From Actinomyces viscosus (GTDB lineage: Bacteria; Actinomycetota; Actinomycetes; Actinomycetales; Actinomycetaceae): 64,000 nucleotides of DNA. Below, piece by piece: positions 1-8,187 of the stretch. Where the stretch lies: assembly GCF_900637975.1 (NCBI RefSeq), contig NZ_LR134477.1:2170001-2234000 (forward strand). The letters run 5' to 3'. The notes under the pieces were generated by a model. The model ran no database searches and was not told the origin of the DNA. It saw nothing but the letters and a program-made list of their open reading frames with translations. Every line of letters begins with the position of its first letter. The stretch's first letter is position 1. Both the position numbers and the translations under genes were made by a program.

Positions 1-1
1 G

Positions 2-625
2 AACGGGGTGGCGATCGCCTCGCGCGTGGGGCTCGACGACGTCGCGACCTCCTTCCCGGGTCAGCCCGGCTGGGCGGCCAAGCCCGAGGCCGAGCCCGCC
101 GTGGAGGCCCGGGCCCTGGGGGCGACCGTGGGAGGTGCATCGGGATCGGCGCCCGTGCGCCTGTGGAGCCTGTACGTGCCCAACGGCCGTGAGCTCACCC
201 ACCCGCACTACACGTACAAGCTCGACTGGCTGCGGGTCCTGCGCGACGACGTCGCCGCCTGCCTGGAGTCCGAGCCCGACCTCCCGCTGGCGCTGGTGGG
301 CGACTGGAACGTGGCCCCCAGGGACGAGGACGTGTGGGACATGAGTGTCTTCGAGGGAGCCACCCATGTCTCGGCGCCGGAGCGGGAGGCCTTCGCCGCC
401 TTCGCCGAGGCTGGCATGCAGGAGGTGACCCGTGAGCGGGTCACCAACTACACGTACTGGGACTACCAGAAACTGCGCTTCCCGAGGAACGAGGGCATGC
501 GCATCGACTTCGTCTACGCCTCGCCGGCCCTGTCGGGCCGCGTCACCGGCGCCGCCATCGACCGCGATGAGCGCAAGGGCAAGGGCGCCTCCGACCACGT
601 CCCCGTCATCGTCGAGGTCGACTGA
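2..625 (+). CDS. xth: exodeoxyribonuclease III, 5' end outside window
   Basis: This is the C-terminal part of a Mg-dependent AP endonuclease/3'-5' exonuclease of the EEP superfamily, which acts in base excision repair. The frame is open from base 2 and begins with NGVAI, which matches the family's YNGVAI strand, so the true start lies upstream and roughly 60 residues are missing compared with the ~268-aa E. coli enzyme. Family signatures are visible: SLYVPNG, the catalytic GDWNVAP loop (GDxN), RIDFVYAS, and the terminal SDHVPV holding the catalytic Asp-His pair. The stop codon is at 623-625, followed by a GC-rich hairpin. The family call is firm; nothing can be said about its promoter. Confidence 0.93.
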   Translation, partial: NGVAIASRVGLDDVATSFPGQPGWAAKPEAEPAVEARALGATVGGASGSAPVRLWSLYVPNGRELTHPHYTYKLDWLRVLRDDVAACLESEPDLPLALVGDWNVAPRDEDVWDMSVFEGATHVSAPEREAFAAFAEAGMQEVTRERVTNYTYWDYQKLRFPRNEGMRIDFVYASPALSGRVTGAAIDRDERKGKGASDHVPVIVEVD

Positions 626-651
626 GGGCCGCAGAGCAAAACCGAGAAGAG

Positions 652-675
652 CGGGCGGCCAAACGGAGCCGCCCG
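652..675 (+). terminator. GC-rich hairpin after exonuclease III gene
   Basis: An 8-bp perfect stem (cgggcggc at 652-659 with gccgcccg at 668-675) encloses an 8-nt loop, 26 nt after the stop codon. There is no T tract, so it may be a weak or factor-assisted terminator or a 3' stabilising hairpin. Confidence 0.5.
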
Positions 676-802
676 GCATCCAGCCGTGGGCCGCCTGCCA
701 CTCAGGCATGCAGAACTCAATCGACGAATCAGTCAGAATATTTCGGAATTATTTGTGGGACGATCTCACTTCACCCCCTTCATTCTGCTGAAATAACGGC
801 AA

Positions 803-808
803 TATCAT
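803..808 (+). promoter_or_regulatory. -10 element for a probable leaderless mRNA
   Basis: tatcat fits the actinobacterial TANNNT -10 consensus and ends 6 nt before the ATG at 815. Transcription would start at or next to the start codon. No Shine-Dalgarno sequence precedes this ATG. No convincing -35 is seen. Confidence 0.5.
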
Positions 809-814
809 GCCCGT

Positions 815-1534
815 ATGAAACGCTCGAAGCAGCCTCTCAGCCGGCGCAACGCGATCAGTCTCTCCGCCCTTGCAACCCTCGCCTTGGCGGCCTGCTCGGG
901 ACAGCGCACCGCCTCCGAGCCCAGCACGCAGCCGACGACGACTCCACCCACCGAGAGCCCCTCACCCTCCCCGAGTCACACGGAGACTCCGACGCCGACC
1001 ACCACCTCCTCCCCCACGGCCAGCACCACGGCGACCACCCAGTCCACAACGCCAATGAACGCCGCCAGCAACGGCGGAACCCCGGGACCGACCTCCGCCA
1101 CCGGAGCGCCCGTCAACACCCAGGGCCGAGACCTGACACGAGAAGACTTCTTCCACCCACCGGAAGAGCTCGAGCAGAACCTGTACAACGTGGCCACCAC
1201 TAGCGGCATCAACGGCATCGGAGCAAAGCTAGAAGGAACGAGAGGGATACAGCTCGAGTTCCGACTGGAGAACCGATTCACCAAGCTCACCTTCAAGGCC
1301 GGACAGGCAAACGATTCAGAGTCCTCAGATCTCCTCCTGCGAGTAGGAACATACAAAGATGGCAAGAACGACCAGCTGATCGACATTCCCTTCAACGAAG
1401 TCAAGCCGGTCGAAGTCGACGTATCGAATGTCAACGCCCTCAAGATCGAGCTCCTTCCACTGACAGCGGAAGGAAAAACTAATTATCGACCAGGATCCAT
1501 CACCGGAGTCATGTTCGACATGAGACTCGAATGA
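815..1534 (+). CDS. lipoprotein with NPCBM-like domain
   Basis: This 239-aa protein is predicted to be exported and lipid-anchored. It has a basic N-terminus with SRRN (possibly Tat-type), a hydrophobic stretch and a lipobox LAAC with the acylated Cys at residue 27. A Thr/Pro/Ser-rich linker spans about 30-95. The C-terminal domain (about 105-239) has an alternating beta pattern with FKAGQANDSESSD, a charged V-x-DGK stretch and VDVSNVNALKIEL, which resembles NPCBM/NEW2 carbohydrate-binding modules. It is a paralog of the lipoprotein at 5453. The next gene starts 7 nt downstream, so the two are probably co-transcribed. The lipoprotein call is strong; carbohydrate binding is inferred from pattern only. 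Confidence 0.75.
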   Translation: MKRSKQPLSRRNAISLSALATLALAACSGQRTASEPSTQPTTTPPTESPSPSPSHTETPTPTTTSSPTASTTATTQSTTPMNAASNGGTPGPTSATGAPVNTQGRDLTREDFFHPPEELEQNLYNVATTSGINGIGAKLEGTRGIQLEFRLENRFTKLTFKAGQANDSESSDLLLRVGTYKDGKNDQLIDIPFNEVKPVEVDVSNVNALKIELLPLTAEGKTNYRPGSITGVMFDMRLE

Positions 1535-1541
1535 GGACGCA

Positions 1542-2414
1542 GTGAAGTTCTTTAAACGCAACACCAACCGACACACCGAAGAATCACGATCCCATAGCAT
1601 AATCGGCTTATGGCACAGATTATCCAAGCGCCGGAAGGTCAGCATTGGCCTAGTTGTTGCCATTCTAACGCTGATCGCAGCTCTTCCAAGCGCCGCAGAG
1701 GCTACTCTTTCTTTGGTAGACCGACTCAGCGGGAAAAGCACACCTTCACAGGAGGCACCACAGCGACCCTCAGGAGATGCAACCCCTGAATCACAATCCC
1801 AGGCCCCGAGGGAGAGCGACCCGCCAGGCAGTGAGGACATCTCCGCGTCACCAACTCTGCAGGCAGGCTGCTACAACGGGGACACTCCGACACCCTGCGG
1901 GACGCCGCACTCCCGGGAGGTGTTCGCCAAACCGGCCGGCGCCTCCTGCGATGAGGGATCGCTCATCCTCTACATGGGCGGAGTCCCGGGCCTCGACCTC
2001 CTTGCCTCGGGTATCGACGTCAGGCCGTTTGAGAACGTGGACGATCAGTGCGTCGTCGAACGCTCCTCCGGGATGCCGAGTGCATCGCTCGAGGACATCT
2101 GGACGGTCGACAACGACCACAACGGCTACAAGGACGGCGGAGAGTTCCGCAGGTGCCTCAACCGTCAGGGCCACCCCTCCTCCTGCGATGATGATCACGC
2201 CTCCGAGGAGTTCTATGACGCACCGGCCGATGTCGACTGCGGCCAGAAGTACGCCGACTTTTCAGGACGCCCCGTCGATCGTAGTATTCGTGTCAGCCGG
2301 TCCTCTCGGGGCGATCACATTGTCTGCACCGCCGAGGTGCAGGTGAGCACCGACAGGCTGACAGCCTCGGTCCGCAATCTTGAGAACGCCACCCTCCCCA
2401 TCAAGCAGAACTAG
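1542..2414 (+). CDS. membrane-anchored protein, septum-formation-like repeats
   Basis: The 290-aa product starts at GTG 1542, behind GAGGA at 1533-1537. A basic cytoplasmic N-terminus precedes one membrane segment (about residues 34-56), then a Ser/Pro-rich linker. The extracellular part holds two similar Cys/His motifs: C...PC-GTPHSREVF near residue 110 and C...SCDDDHASEEF near residue 215. The first resembles the PC-x-PH-x-EV pattern of the actinobacterial Septum_form family. Paired cysteines suggest disulfides in the exported domain. Its TAG stop lies inside the CTAG that borders a MITE-like element. Family assignment is tentative; the topology is clear. Confidence 0.6.
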   Translation: MKFFKRNTNRHTEESRSHSIIGLWHRLSKRRKVSIGLVVAILTLIAALPSAAEATLSLVDRLSGKSTPSQEAPQRPSGDATPESQSQAPRESDPPGSEDISASPTLQAGCYNGDTPTPCGTPHSREVFAKPAGASCDEGSLILYMGGVPGLDLLASGIDVRPFENVDDQCVVERSSGMPSASLEDIWTVDNDHNGYKDGGEFRRCLNRQGHPSSCDDDHASEEFYDAPADVDCGQKYADFSGRPVDRSIRVSRSSRGDHIVCTAEVQVSTDRLTASVRNLENATLPIKQN

Positions 2415-2582
2415 GTCGTGTTGCGAAAGCACGGCGAGGCATCCGCGCGTTCGTAGGATAGGTCGCGCGGTCGTACCCTCTACCCCTCGAACGCGAGACA
2501 TAACCTACGACCGCGACGGGTCACGTGGCTCACTGCGGCTCCGAGAGATCCCCCGCGGGCCCAGTTTCGCAACACGACCTAG
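2411..2582. mobile_element. MITE-like element with terminal inverted repeats
   Basis: A 14-bp perfect inverted repeat (gtcgtgttgcgaaa at 2415-2428 and its complement at 2565-2578) bounds about 164 bp. CTAG is present directly outside both ends (2411-2414 and 2579-2582) and fits a 4-bp target duplication, or a TA duplication if the repeat is read one or two bases longer. No transposase fits inside; the interior has its own complementary segments around 2448-2475 and 2486-2518. End sequence and target resemble IS5- or IS6-like ends, but no family is assigned. It sits exactly between the stop codons of two convergent genes. Confidence 0.65.
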
Positions 2583-3455
2583 CTGGAAGCCCGGACAGCC
2601 AGCCGCCTGAGCGCATCATGGGATGGGCCGTCCCGCGGCGTGTACACCTCGAGGCGGTGATCAGGACTGTCAGGCTGAAGCCAGATCTGATAGTCGACAT
2701 CCACGCGGCCGATATCCGGATGGTCCAGATCCATCGGACCGGTGGTGCAGTCGGCAACCTCTCCGGTGGACCACAGCCGGGAGAAGACCCGGCTGCGCAT
2801 GGCAAGCTCACCGATGAGCCCCGCCAGGTGCGCATCGGTGGGGTGCACCCCCGCCGTCAGACGCAGGTATCCCACGTGGATACGCGCCAGATCCTCCCAG
2901 TTGCGGTAGAGGCCTCGGTGCACGGGATCGAGAAAGAACATTCGGGGAATGGACGGCCTGGTGCCGGCAAGGCGCGGCGAGCCGTAGTCCAGGTGCGGGG
3001 CGAGCAGGGCGCGCCCGGTCCGATTCCACGCCAGGACATCTCCTCGCCGCCCCCAGCAGGACGGCTGGGACGCTCTCCCCCAGGGCGTGCAGAAGAGCGA
3101 GCACGTGCGAATCGGGTTCCTCCTCGTCCGGTACCTCCAGACGGGAGAGAGCCGGACCGCGGGCGAGGTTGTGCAGGTGCGTCGTCTCGACGCCGTCGAG
3201 CCGCAGGACCCGGGCCAGGGCGTCGAGCACCTGAGAGGAGGCGCGACCCGCCTGCCCCTGCTCGAGCCGGGTGTAGTAGCCCGCGCTCAGCCCGGCCAGC
3301 TGGGCGAGCTCCTCACGCCGCAGCCCCGGAACACGTCGGGTCGTCCCATAGGAGCTCAGCCCCAGGGCCTGCGGCGTCACCCGGTCCCGGCGGGTCCTCA
3401 GGAACGCTCCCAGCGTCTCGCCGGGGACCTCTGCCGTGGCCGTCACCGTCTCCAT
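2579..3455 (-). pseudogene. XRE-family (MmyB-like) regulator, frameshifted
   Basis: The N-terminal half (3455 down to about 3054) encodes a helix-turn-helix regulator of the MmyB type: LGAFLRTRRDRVTP, PGLRREELAQLAGLSAGYYTRLEQG. The C-terminal ligand-binding half continues in another frame (GDVLAWNRTGRALLAPHLDYGS, then MFFLDPVHRGLYRNW and the DHPDIGRVDVDYQIW tail) to a TAG at 2579-2581. The two halves join if one base is removed from the five-C run at 3050-3054 (G5 on the coding strand). It is therefore a one-base frameshift, either real, slippage-variable or a sequencing error. It is divergent from the drug exporter at 3604, the usual regulator/transporter arrangement. The stop lies in the CTAG border of the MITE-like element. 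Confidence 0.8.
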
Positions 3456-3603
3456 TCCGTCTCCACCCCGCCTTCACGTCATCGCTTGCAGTCGTCCCTC
3501 AGCCGGTGTCCTGCTCAGCGTAGGCACCCGTCATCCGCCGCGCCTACCCCTGCGAGGTGTACCCACCCCAGGGGCATGGCCGGTGACGGCGGAGGCCCCG
3601 AGC

Positions 3604-5115
3604 ATGATGGGCATGAACACGACGGACGTACCCGCCCACTGCCCCTCGGCCCCCAGCCCCCTCGACCAGGACGACCGCGCTCCGCGGCGCGCCTGGCTCG
3701 GCCTCTTGGTGGTGCTTGGTCCGGTGCTGCTGGTCTCCATGGACGGCTCGGTGCTCTTCCTGGCGATGCCCACCATCACCCGATCCATCGGGCCCAGCGC
3801 CGATGAGGCGCTGTGGATCCTCGACATCTACGGCTTCGCCGTCAGCTCGTTGCTCATCACCTTCGGCAACCTCGGCGACCGGTTCGGACGCCTGCGGTTC
3901 CTGATCGGCGGGGCCCTCGTCTTCGGCGTCGGTTCGGGGCTGGCGGCCCTGTCCCCCTCCCCCGGTTGGTTGATCGCCTCGCGCGCGGTTATGGGTCTGG
4001 GCGGTTCGACACTCCTGCCCTCCGGACTCGCAGTGCTCAGCGAGCTGTTCGTGAGCCCTCGTCTGCGCTCCCGGGCGATCGGGATCTTCGCCGCGACCTT
4101 CGCCACGGGTTTCGCCATCAGCCCGGTCATCGCAGGGCTGCTGCTGAGCCGCTTCTTCTGGGGCTCGGTGTTCCTCATCAATCTGCCGGTCGTCGCAGTC
4201 TTTCTGCTCGCGGCACCCTTCGTCCTGCGCGAGGTCAGAGCCGCCCGCCCCGCCGCGGTGGACCTCCTCAGCATCGACCTGTCCGCCGCCGGCATGTTCC
4301 TGACCGTCTACGCCGTGAAACGGGCGGCGGCCTATGACCTGTCTCCACTGGTCGCGATGTCGGCGGCCGCGGGGTCCGGCCTGCTGGTCTGGTTCCTCGC
4401 GAGACAGCGCCGGTTGGAGCACCCCCTGGTCGACGTCGGGCTGTTCAGGGGCAAGGTCTTCACCATCGCCATCCTCACCGGCGTGATCTCACTGGTCGTG
4501 TGGTCCGCGGCGGCCTATCTAAGCGGCGTCTACCTGCAGTCCGTCCTGGGCCTGTCGGTTCTCACCGCAGCGCTGCTCGCCCTTCCCGGCGCACTCGTCC
4601 TGACAGCCTCCTGCGTCCTGACTCCCGCGCTGGCCGAGCGGGTCGGTCAGCGCAGGGCTCTGCTCACGTGCCACGTCACGATGGCCGGCGGGCTGGCCCT
4701 GCTGCTGCTCACTCGCACCACCGAGGGCATCGGCTGGTTCATCGCCTCCACTGCCGTCGCCGGGCTCGGTTACGGTATCTCCTTCTCCTTGGTGGCCGAT
4801 GCCGCCGTTGGGGCCGTTCCCCCGGAGCGCGCCGGTGCTGCTGGAGCGATCGCCGAGACCTCCAACGAGATCGGGAACGCGTTGGGCATCGCCCTTCTGG
4901 GCTCGACGGCGACCCTCATGTTCCGCCTTCGCGGGCCCGGGCTGGCCCCCGCTCTCGGGGAGACTCTCGACGCCGGAGCACTCACCTCCTCCACCGCCAC
5001 CCAGGCGAAGGCGGCCTTCGTCGACGGTTTTCACCTCGCCGTGGCCCTGGCCGTGCTCCTGTGCGCGGCTCTGGGTGCTCTCGCCTTCAGGTGGTTGTCC
5101 CGATCCGGGCAGTGA
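3604..5115 (+). CDS. DHA2-family MFS drug exporter
   Basis: This 503-aa polytopic protein is a probable proton-coupled multidrug exporter of the EmrB/QacA type with about 14 membrane segments. Visible signatures include MDGSVLFLAMPTI in TM1, the loop GDRFGRLR (MFS motif A) after TM2, and RAVMGLGGSTLLPSGLAVLSE in TM4-5. The start at ATG 3604 is chosen because GGAGG lies at 3591-3595; the frame is open upstream to 3436, but that stretch overlaps the divergent regulator gene and has no family similarity. Control by the adjacent XRE regulator would be expected, but that gene is frameshifted. The substrate is unknown. Confidence 0.9.
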   Translation: MMGMNTTDVPAHCPSAPSPLDQDDRAPRRAWLGLLVVLGPVLLVSMDGSVLFLAMPTITRSIGPSADEALWILDIYGFAVSSLLITFGNLGDRFGRLRFLIGGALVFGVGSGLAALSPSPGWLIASRAVMGLGGSTLLPSGLAVLSELFVSPRLRSRAIGIFAATFATGFAISPVIAGLLLSRFFWGSVFLINLPVVAVFLLAAPFVLREVRAARPAAVDLLSIDLSAAGMFLTVYAVKRAAAYDLSPLVAMSAAAGSGLLVWFLARQRRLEHPLVDVGLFRGKVFTIAILTGVISLVVWSAAAYLSGVYLQSVLGLSVLTAALLALPGALVLTASCVLTPALAERVGQRRALLTCHVTMAGGLALLLLTRTTEGIGWFIASTAVAGLGYGISFSLVADAAVGAVPPERAGAAGAIAETSNEIGNALGIALLGSTATLMFRLRGPGLAPALGETLDAGALTSSTATQAKAAFVDGFHLAVALAVLLCAALGALAFRWLSRSGQ

Positions 5116-5452
5116 GCCCGGCGCTGTGATAACACCCGCTGGAATAAGCGCAACCTCTCGATACGATACGGACTCTGGCGCCGCTCAGCACAGAGAACCA
5201 TGAGGCGCCCGGATAAATAAGACCACGGCCCTAGGGGAATATTACCCATCCCGGAGAAGGGGGCCTCACACACCTCCGAGACGGGGACACAAAATTTCCG
5301 CCAGGACCCAGATTCTCCAATGATGTCAAGACTTCATGCGGCTCACAAATATATTACCTCAACCGGTCGAAATCGAATACTTCTCCATTTCCCCCGTCCC
5401 GGACTCCGGAATCACAGTAGAATCCACCGACCGGCGTCGCTATTCTCTCGCC
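5116..5452. other. 337-bp gap, no gene seen
   Basis: This stretch is less GC-rich than its neighbours, particularly at 5280-5450. No RBS-backed reading frame, tRNA or strong terminator hairpin is seen. Its last bases carry the -10 element of the next lipoprotein gene. Confidence 0.6.
5441..5446 (+). promoter_or_regulatory. -10 element for a probable leaderless mRNA
   Basis: tattct (TANNNT) ends 6 nt before ATG 5453, the same geometry as at the paralogous gene at 815. No Shine-Dalgarno sequence lies between it and the ATG. Confidence 0.55.
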
Positions 5453-6178
5453 ATGAACTCCTCGAAACTCTCTCCCGCACGTCGAATCGCCACCGCTCTC
5501 ATTCCCGTCGCCACCTTGTCGCTGGCCGCCTGCGGCAGCCTGCCCTTCTCCTCATCGCCATCGACGTCCTCCGCCTCGGCCTCGAAGGCCACGACCTCCA
5601 CCCCCTCCGCATCCGCCACTCCCAGCGCCACCGCGTCCGCATCGGCCTCTGCCACGGCCACTACCACCGCCGGCGCCACCGATGCAGCATCCGCCACCAC
5701 CTCCGGCAACCCCTCCGCGGAGGCCACCACGAACGGCCTCACCCCGGAGAACAGCAAGGGACGCGAGCTTCGGCTCTCAGACTTCCAGCAGCCCGCCACG
5801 GGCAGCAGCTGGGAGGAGAAGCGCTACGACGTCGCCTCGACCACCAACACCATGGGAGTCGGCACCAAGCTCGACTGGCTGCACACCGGCGAGATCGAGC
5901 TGCGTCTGGCCAACAAGTTCCAGAAAGTCACGTTCAACGTCGGTCAGGCCAATGACTCCGAGAGCTCCGACCTCCTGGTGAGGGTGGCCGTCTTCGCCGA
6001 TGGTAAGGAGATCGAGACGGTTGACGTCCCCTTCAACGACGCGCACCCCTTCGACGTCAACGTCGCGAACGTCAACGCCTTGAAGATCACGCTCACGCCC
6101 ATCACCCAGAAGCAGGAAAAGCCCCTGATAGACGACAAGTCCACCACCGGCGTCATCTTCAACGTCAAAGCCGAGTGA
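5453..6178 (+). CDS. lipoprotein with NPCBM-like domain (paralog of 815)
   Basis: The 241-aa protein has a signal sequence ending in lipobox LAAC with Cys27, a low-complexity Ser/Ala/Thr linker (about 30-95), and the same C-terminal domain as the gene at 815: F..P, YDVASTTNTMGVGTKL, FNVGQANDSESSDLLVRV, VNVANVNALKITL and a final GVIFNVKAE. A longer reading from 5336 is possible but lacks a signal sequence, while the ATG at 5453 follows a -10 box with leaderless spacing. The protein is surface-exposed and membrane-bound; its ligand is unknown. It is convergent with the serine hydrolase gene, with 25 bp between stops. Confidence 0.78.
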   Translation: MNSSKLSPARRIATALIPVATLSLAACGSLPFSSSPSTSSASASKATTSTPSASATPSATASASASATATTTAGATDAASATTSGNPSAEATTNGLTPENSKGRELRLSDFQQPATGSSWEEKRYDVASTTNTMGVGTKLDWLHTGEIELRLANKFQKVTFNVGQANDSESSDLLVRVAVFADGKEIETVDVPFNDAHPFDVNVANVNALKITLTPITQKQEKPLIDDKSTTGVIFNVKAE

Positions 6179-6203
6179 CGCGCGCTTGCGGGGCGGGCGG
6201 CCA

Positions 6204-7070
6204 TCACCGGCCGTGATCCCCTGACAACGCCAGGATCTGGTCGCCCAGCGCGGGCCACGTCTTGCGGTGAAGTGCCCCGAAGGGCTCGGCTCCCAGGAAG
6301 ACGGCCTGGCGCTCGGCGACCGGATCCACCCATATGAAGGAACCGGACTGGCCGAAGTGCCCGAAGGTCTGCGGGCTGTTGCCCCCGGACGTCCAGTGCG
6401 GGGACTTGGATCCGCGCACCTCCACCCCCAGACCGAACGAGTTGGGGGTCTGGCGCCCGTAACCGGGCAGGACGCCGTCGAGCCCGGGCAGGACCGGTGC
6501 GCAAGCCCGGGCCGCGAGCGCGGGCGAGACGAGTCTCGGCGCGGCCAGCTCGCGGGCGAACAGTGACAGGTCGCGGGCGCTGCCCTCACCGGAGTGGGCG
6601 GGCGAACCGGGGATGAGGACGCTGGCCATCCCCAGGGGCTCGAGCACCGTGGCCTCCACCCAGGTCTCCAGGGGCGTGGCGGTGGCCTCCTGGAGCCGGT
6701 CCCCCAGGATCTCGAAGCCGCGGTTGGAGTAGATGCGGCGCACGCCCGGAGCGGCCAGGCGCTCGTCGGAGTCGGCCGCGATCCCCGAGGAGTGGGACAG
6801 CAGGTTCCCGATGGCCGCCCCCTCCGGGGCCGGCGGTCCTGCAGGAGCGTCCAGGTCCAGCAGCCCCCGCTCGACGGCGACCAGGGCCGCCCAGGCGACG
6901 ATCGGCTTGGTGACCGAGGCGAAGGGAAAGACCTCGTCGACCTCACCCGCCTCGAGGAGCACACCGTCGTCGGCGGCAGGGGCGCCGGTGACCACGAGGG
7001 CGGTCGGGAAGGGGAAGTCGGCCAGGGCCGGCAGGACGGCGTCCGCTTGAGAGGTGTCCGGGATGCTCAT
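6204..7070 (-). CDS. beta-lactamase-family serine hydrolase (class C/esterase-like)
   Basis: The 288-aa protein has the three active-site signatures of the serine beta-lactamase/DD-peptidase fold. SVTK (Ser52-Lys55) is the nucleophile and general base, YSN (Tyr114-Asn116) the second motif, and HFG (about 238-240) replaces the KTG box. No signal peptide is seen, so a cytoplasmic esterase or peptidase role is more likely than beta-lactam resistance. The start at ATG 7070 gives a compact N-terminus; no strong RBS is evident. It is divergent from the exonuclease gene at 7291. The family is certain, the substrate unknown. Confidence 0.88.
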   Translation of the reverse strand: MSIPDTSQADAVLPALADFPFPTALVVTGAPAADDGVLLEAGEVDEVFPFASVTKPIVAWAALVAVERGLLDLDAPAGPPAPEGAAIGNLLSHSSGIAADSDERLAAPGVRRIYSNRGFEILGDRLQEATATPLETWVEATVLEPLGMASVLIPGSPAHSGEGSARDLSLFARELAAPRLVSPALAARACAPVLPGLDGVLPGYGRQTPNSFGLGVEVRGSKSPHWTSGGNSPQTFGHFGQSGSFIWVDPVAERQAVFLGAEPFGALHRKTWPALGDQILALSGDHGR

Positions 7071-7290
7071 CGCTTCTCCTCGCCAGGATCGTGTCTCAAC
7101 GCGGGAGGCCTGCTCCCTCGCGACCGTACCTTACGCCTCCAGACCCGAGGCCCCGGTGCGGCCCGCGAGCCGCGGGGTACGGCCTCGAGCGCCGGCCGGA
7201 TCGGAGCCGGGGACAGCCCGGACAGGGCCGCGCAGAACTCGGCGCGCCGCGAGTCTGCGAACTGCGCCCGCTCGCGAGAGGATCGGGGCG

Positions 7291-8187
7291 ATGCCCTTCT
7301 ACCACCGCCCGCCCGCCGACCGCGGCCCGCTGCGCCCCCTGTCCCCCATGGCTCCCGCACAGGCGGCGGCCGCTCTCACACCTGAGGACCTGGCCGAGGC
7401 CGCCGGTGTCGGCTACGCCGTCGTCGACCTGGAGACCACGGGCCTGTCCCCTACGACGGACTCGATCCTGGAGATCGCGCTCGTGCTCACCGATGCCTCC
7501 GGGCGGGTCGAGCGCAGCTGGTCCACGCTCATCGACCCCGGCGCGGGCGTGGATGTCGGCCCCACTCACATTCACGGTCTTGTCGCCGAGGAGCTCATCG
7601 GGGCGCCCGGGCTCGACGACGTCGCCGACCTGCTCGTGGCCGACCTGGCCGGGCGGGCGATCGTGGCCCACAACGCCCGCTTCGACGTCGGCTTCCTCAC
7701 CCAGGCGCTGGGGACGCGGGGGCTGCTCGACCGCGGCGCGCGGGTGCCGCGGGTGTGCACGATGGAGTGGGCGCGCCACTTCATGACGACGCCGTCGCGC
7801 CGGTTGACCACCTGCTGCGAGGTGGCCGGGGTGGAGATCGGCCGCCACCACAACGCGCTCGACGACGCTCTGGCCGCCGCCGGCCTCCTGCGCCACTACC
7901 TGGCGGTGGGGGCGCAGCGGGGCGAGGAGCCGGTGCCCTGGGCCCGGGCGCTCGTCGACGCCCGGCGCTTCACCGGCTGGCACTGGGACGCGGGAAGGGC
8001 GCGGGCCGGCGTCGAGCACCTGACGGCGCGCACGACCCCCGGCGCCGAGCGCCCCCGGCCCGAGTCTCAGGCCTCCTCGGCGTCCTCGCCCAGGGAGACG
8101 AGGAACCCGTCGTCGTCCACGGCGACCCCGGAGACGGCGGAGACCAGGACGGTGGCTAGCTCCTCCACCAGGTCCCGGGCCGTCTGA
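7291..8187 (+). CDS. DEDDh 3'-5' exonuclease (DnaQ/epsilon-like)
   Basis: This 298-aa protein is a metal-dependent 3'-5' exonuclease related to the DNA polymerase III epsilon proofreading subunit. Exo I is VVDLETTG (Asp46, Glu48), Exo II is HNARFDVGFL and Exo III is HHNALDDALAA with the DEDDh histidine. The start at ATG 7291 is favoured because upstream residues are unrelated to the fold; a weak -10-like GAGGAT at 7278-7283 would give a near-leaderless mRNA. The last 40 residues overlap the 3' end of the opposite-strand gene at 8067 and are low complexity, so the tail may be a read-through extension. Confidence 0.87.
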   Translation: MPFYHRPPADRGPLRPLSPMAPAQAAAALTPEDLAEAAGVGYAVVDLETTGLSPTTDSILEIALVLTDASGRVERSWSTLIDPGAGVDVGPTHIHGLVAEELIGAPGLDDVADLLVADLAGRAIVAHNARFDVGFLTQALGTRGLLDRGARVPRVCTMEWARHFMTTPSRRLTTCCEVAGVEIGRHHNALDDALAAAGLLRHYLAVGAQRGEEPVPWARALVDARRFTGWHWDAGRARAGVEHLTARTTPGAERPRPESQASSASSPRETRNPSSSTATPETAETRTVASSSTRSRAV

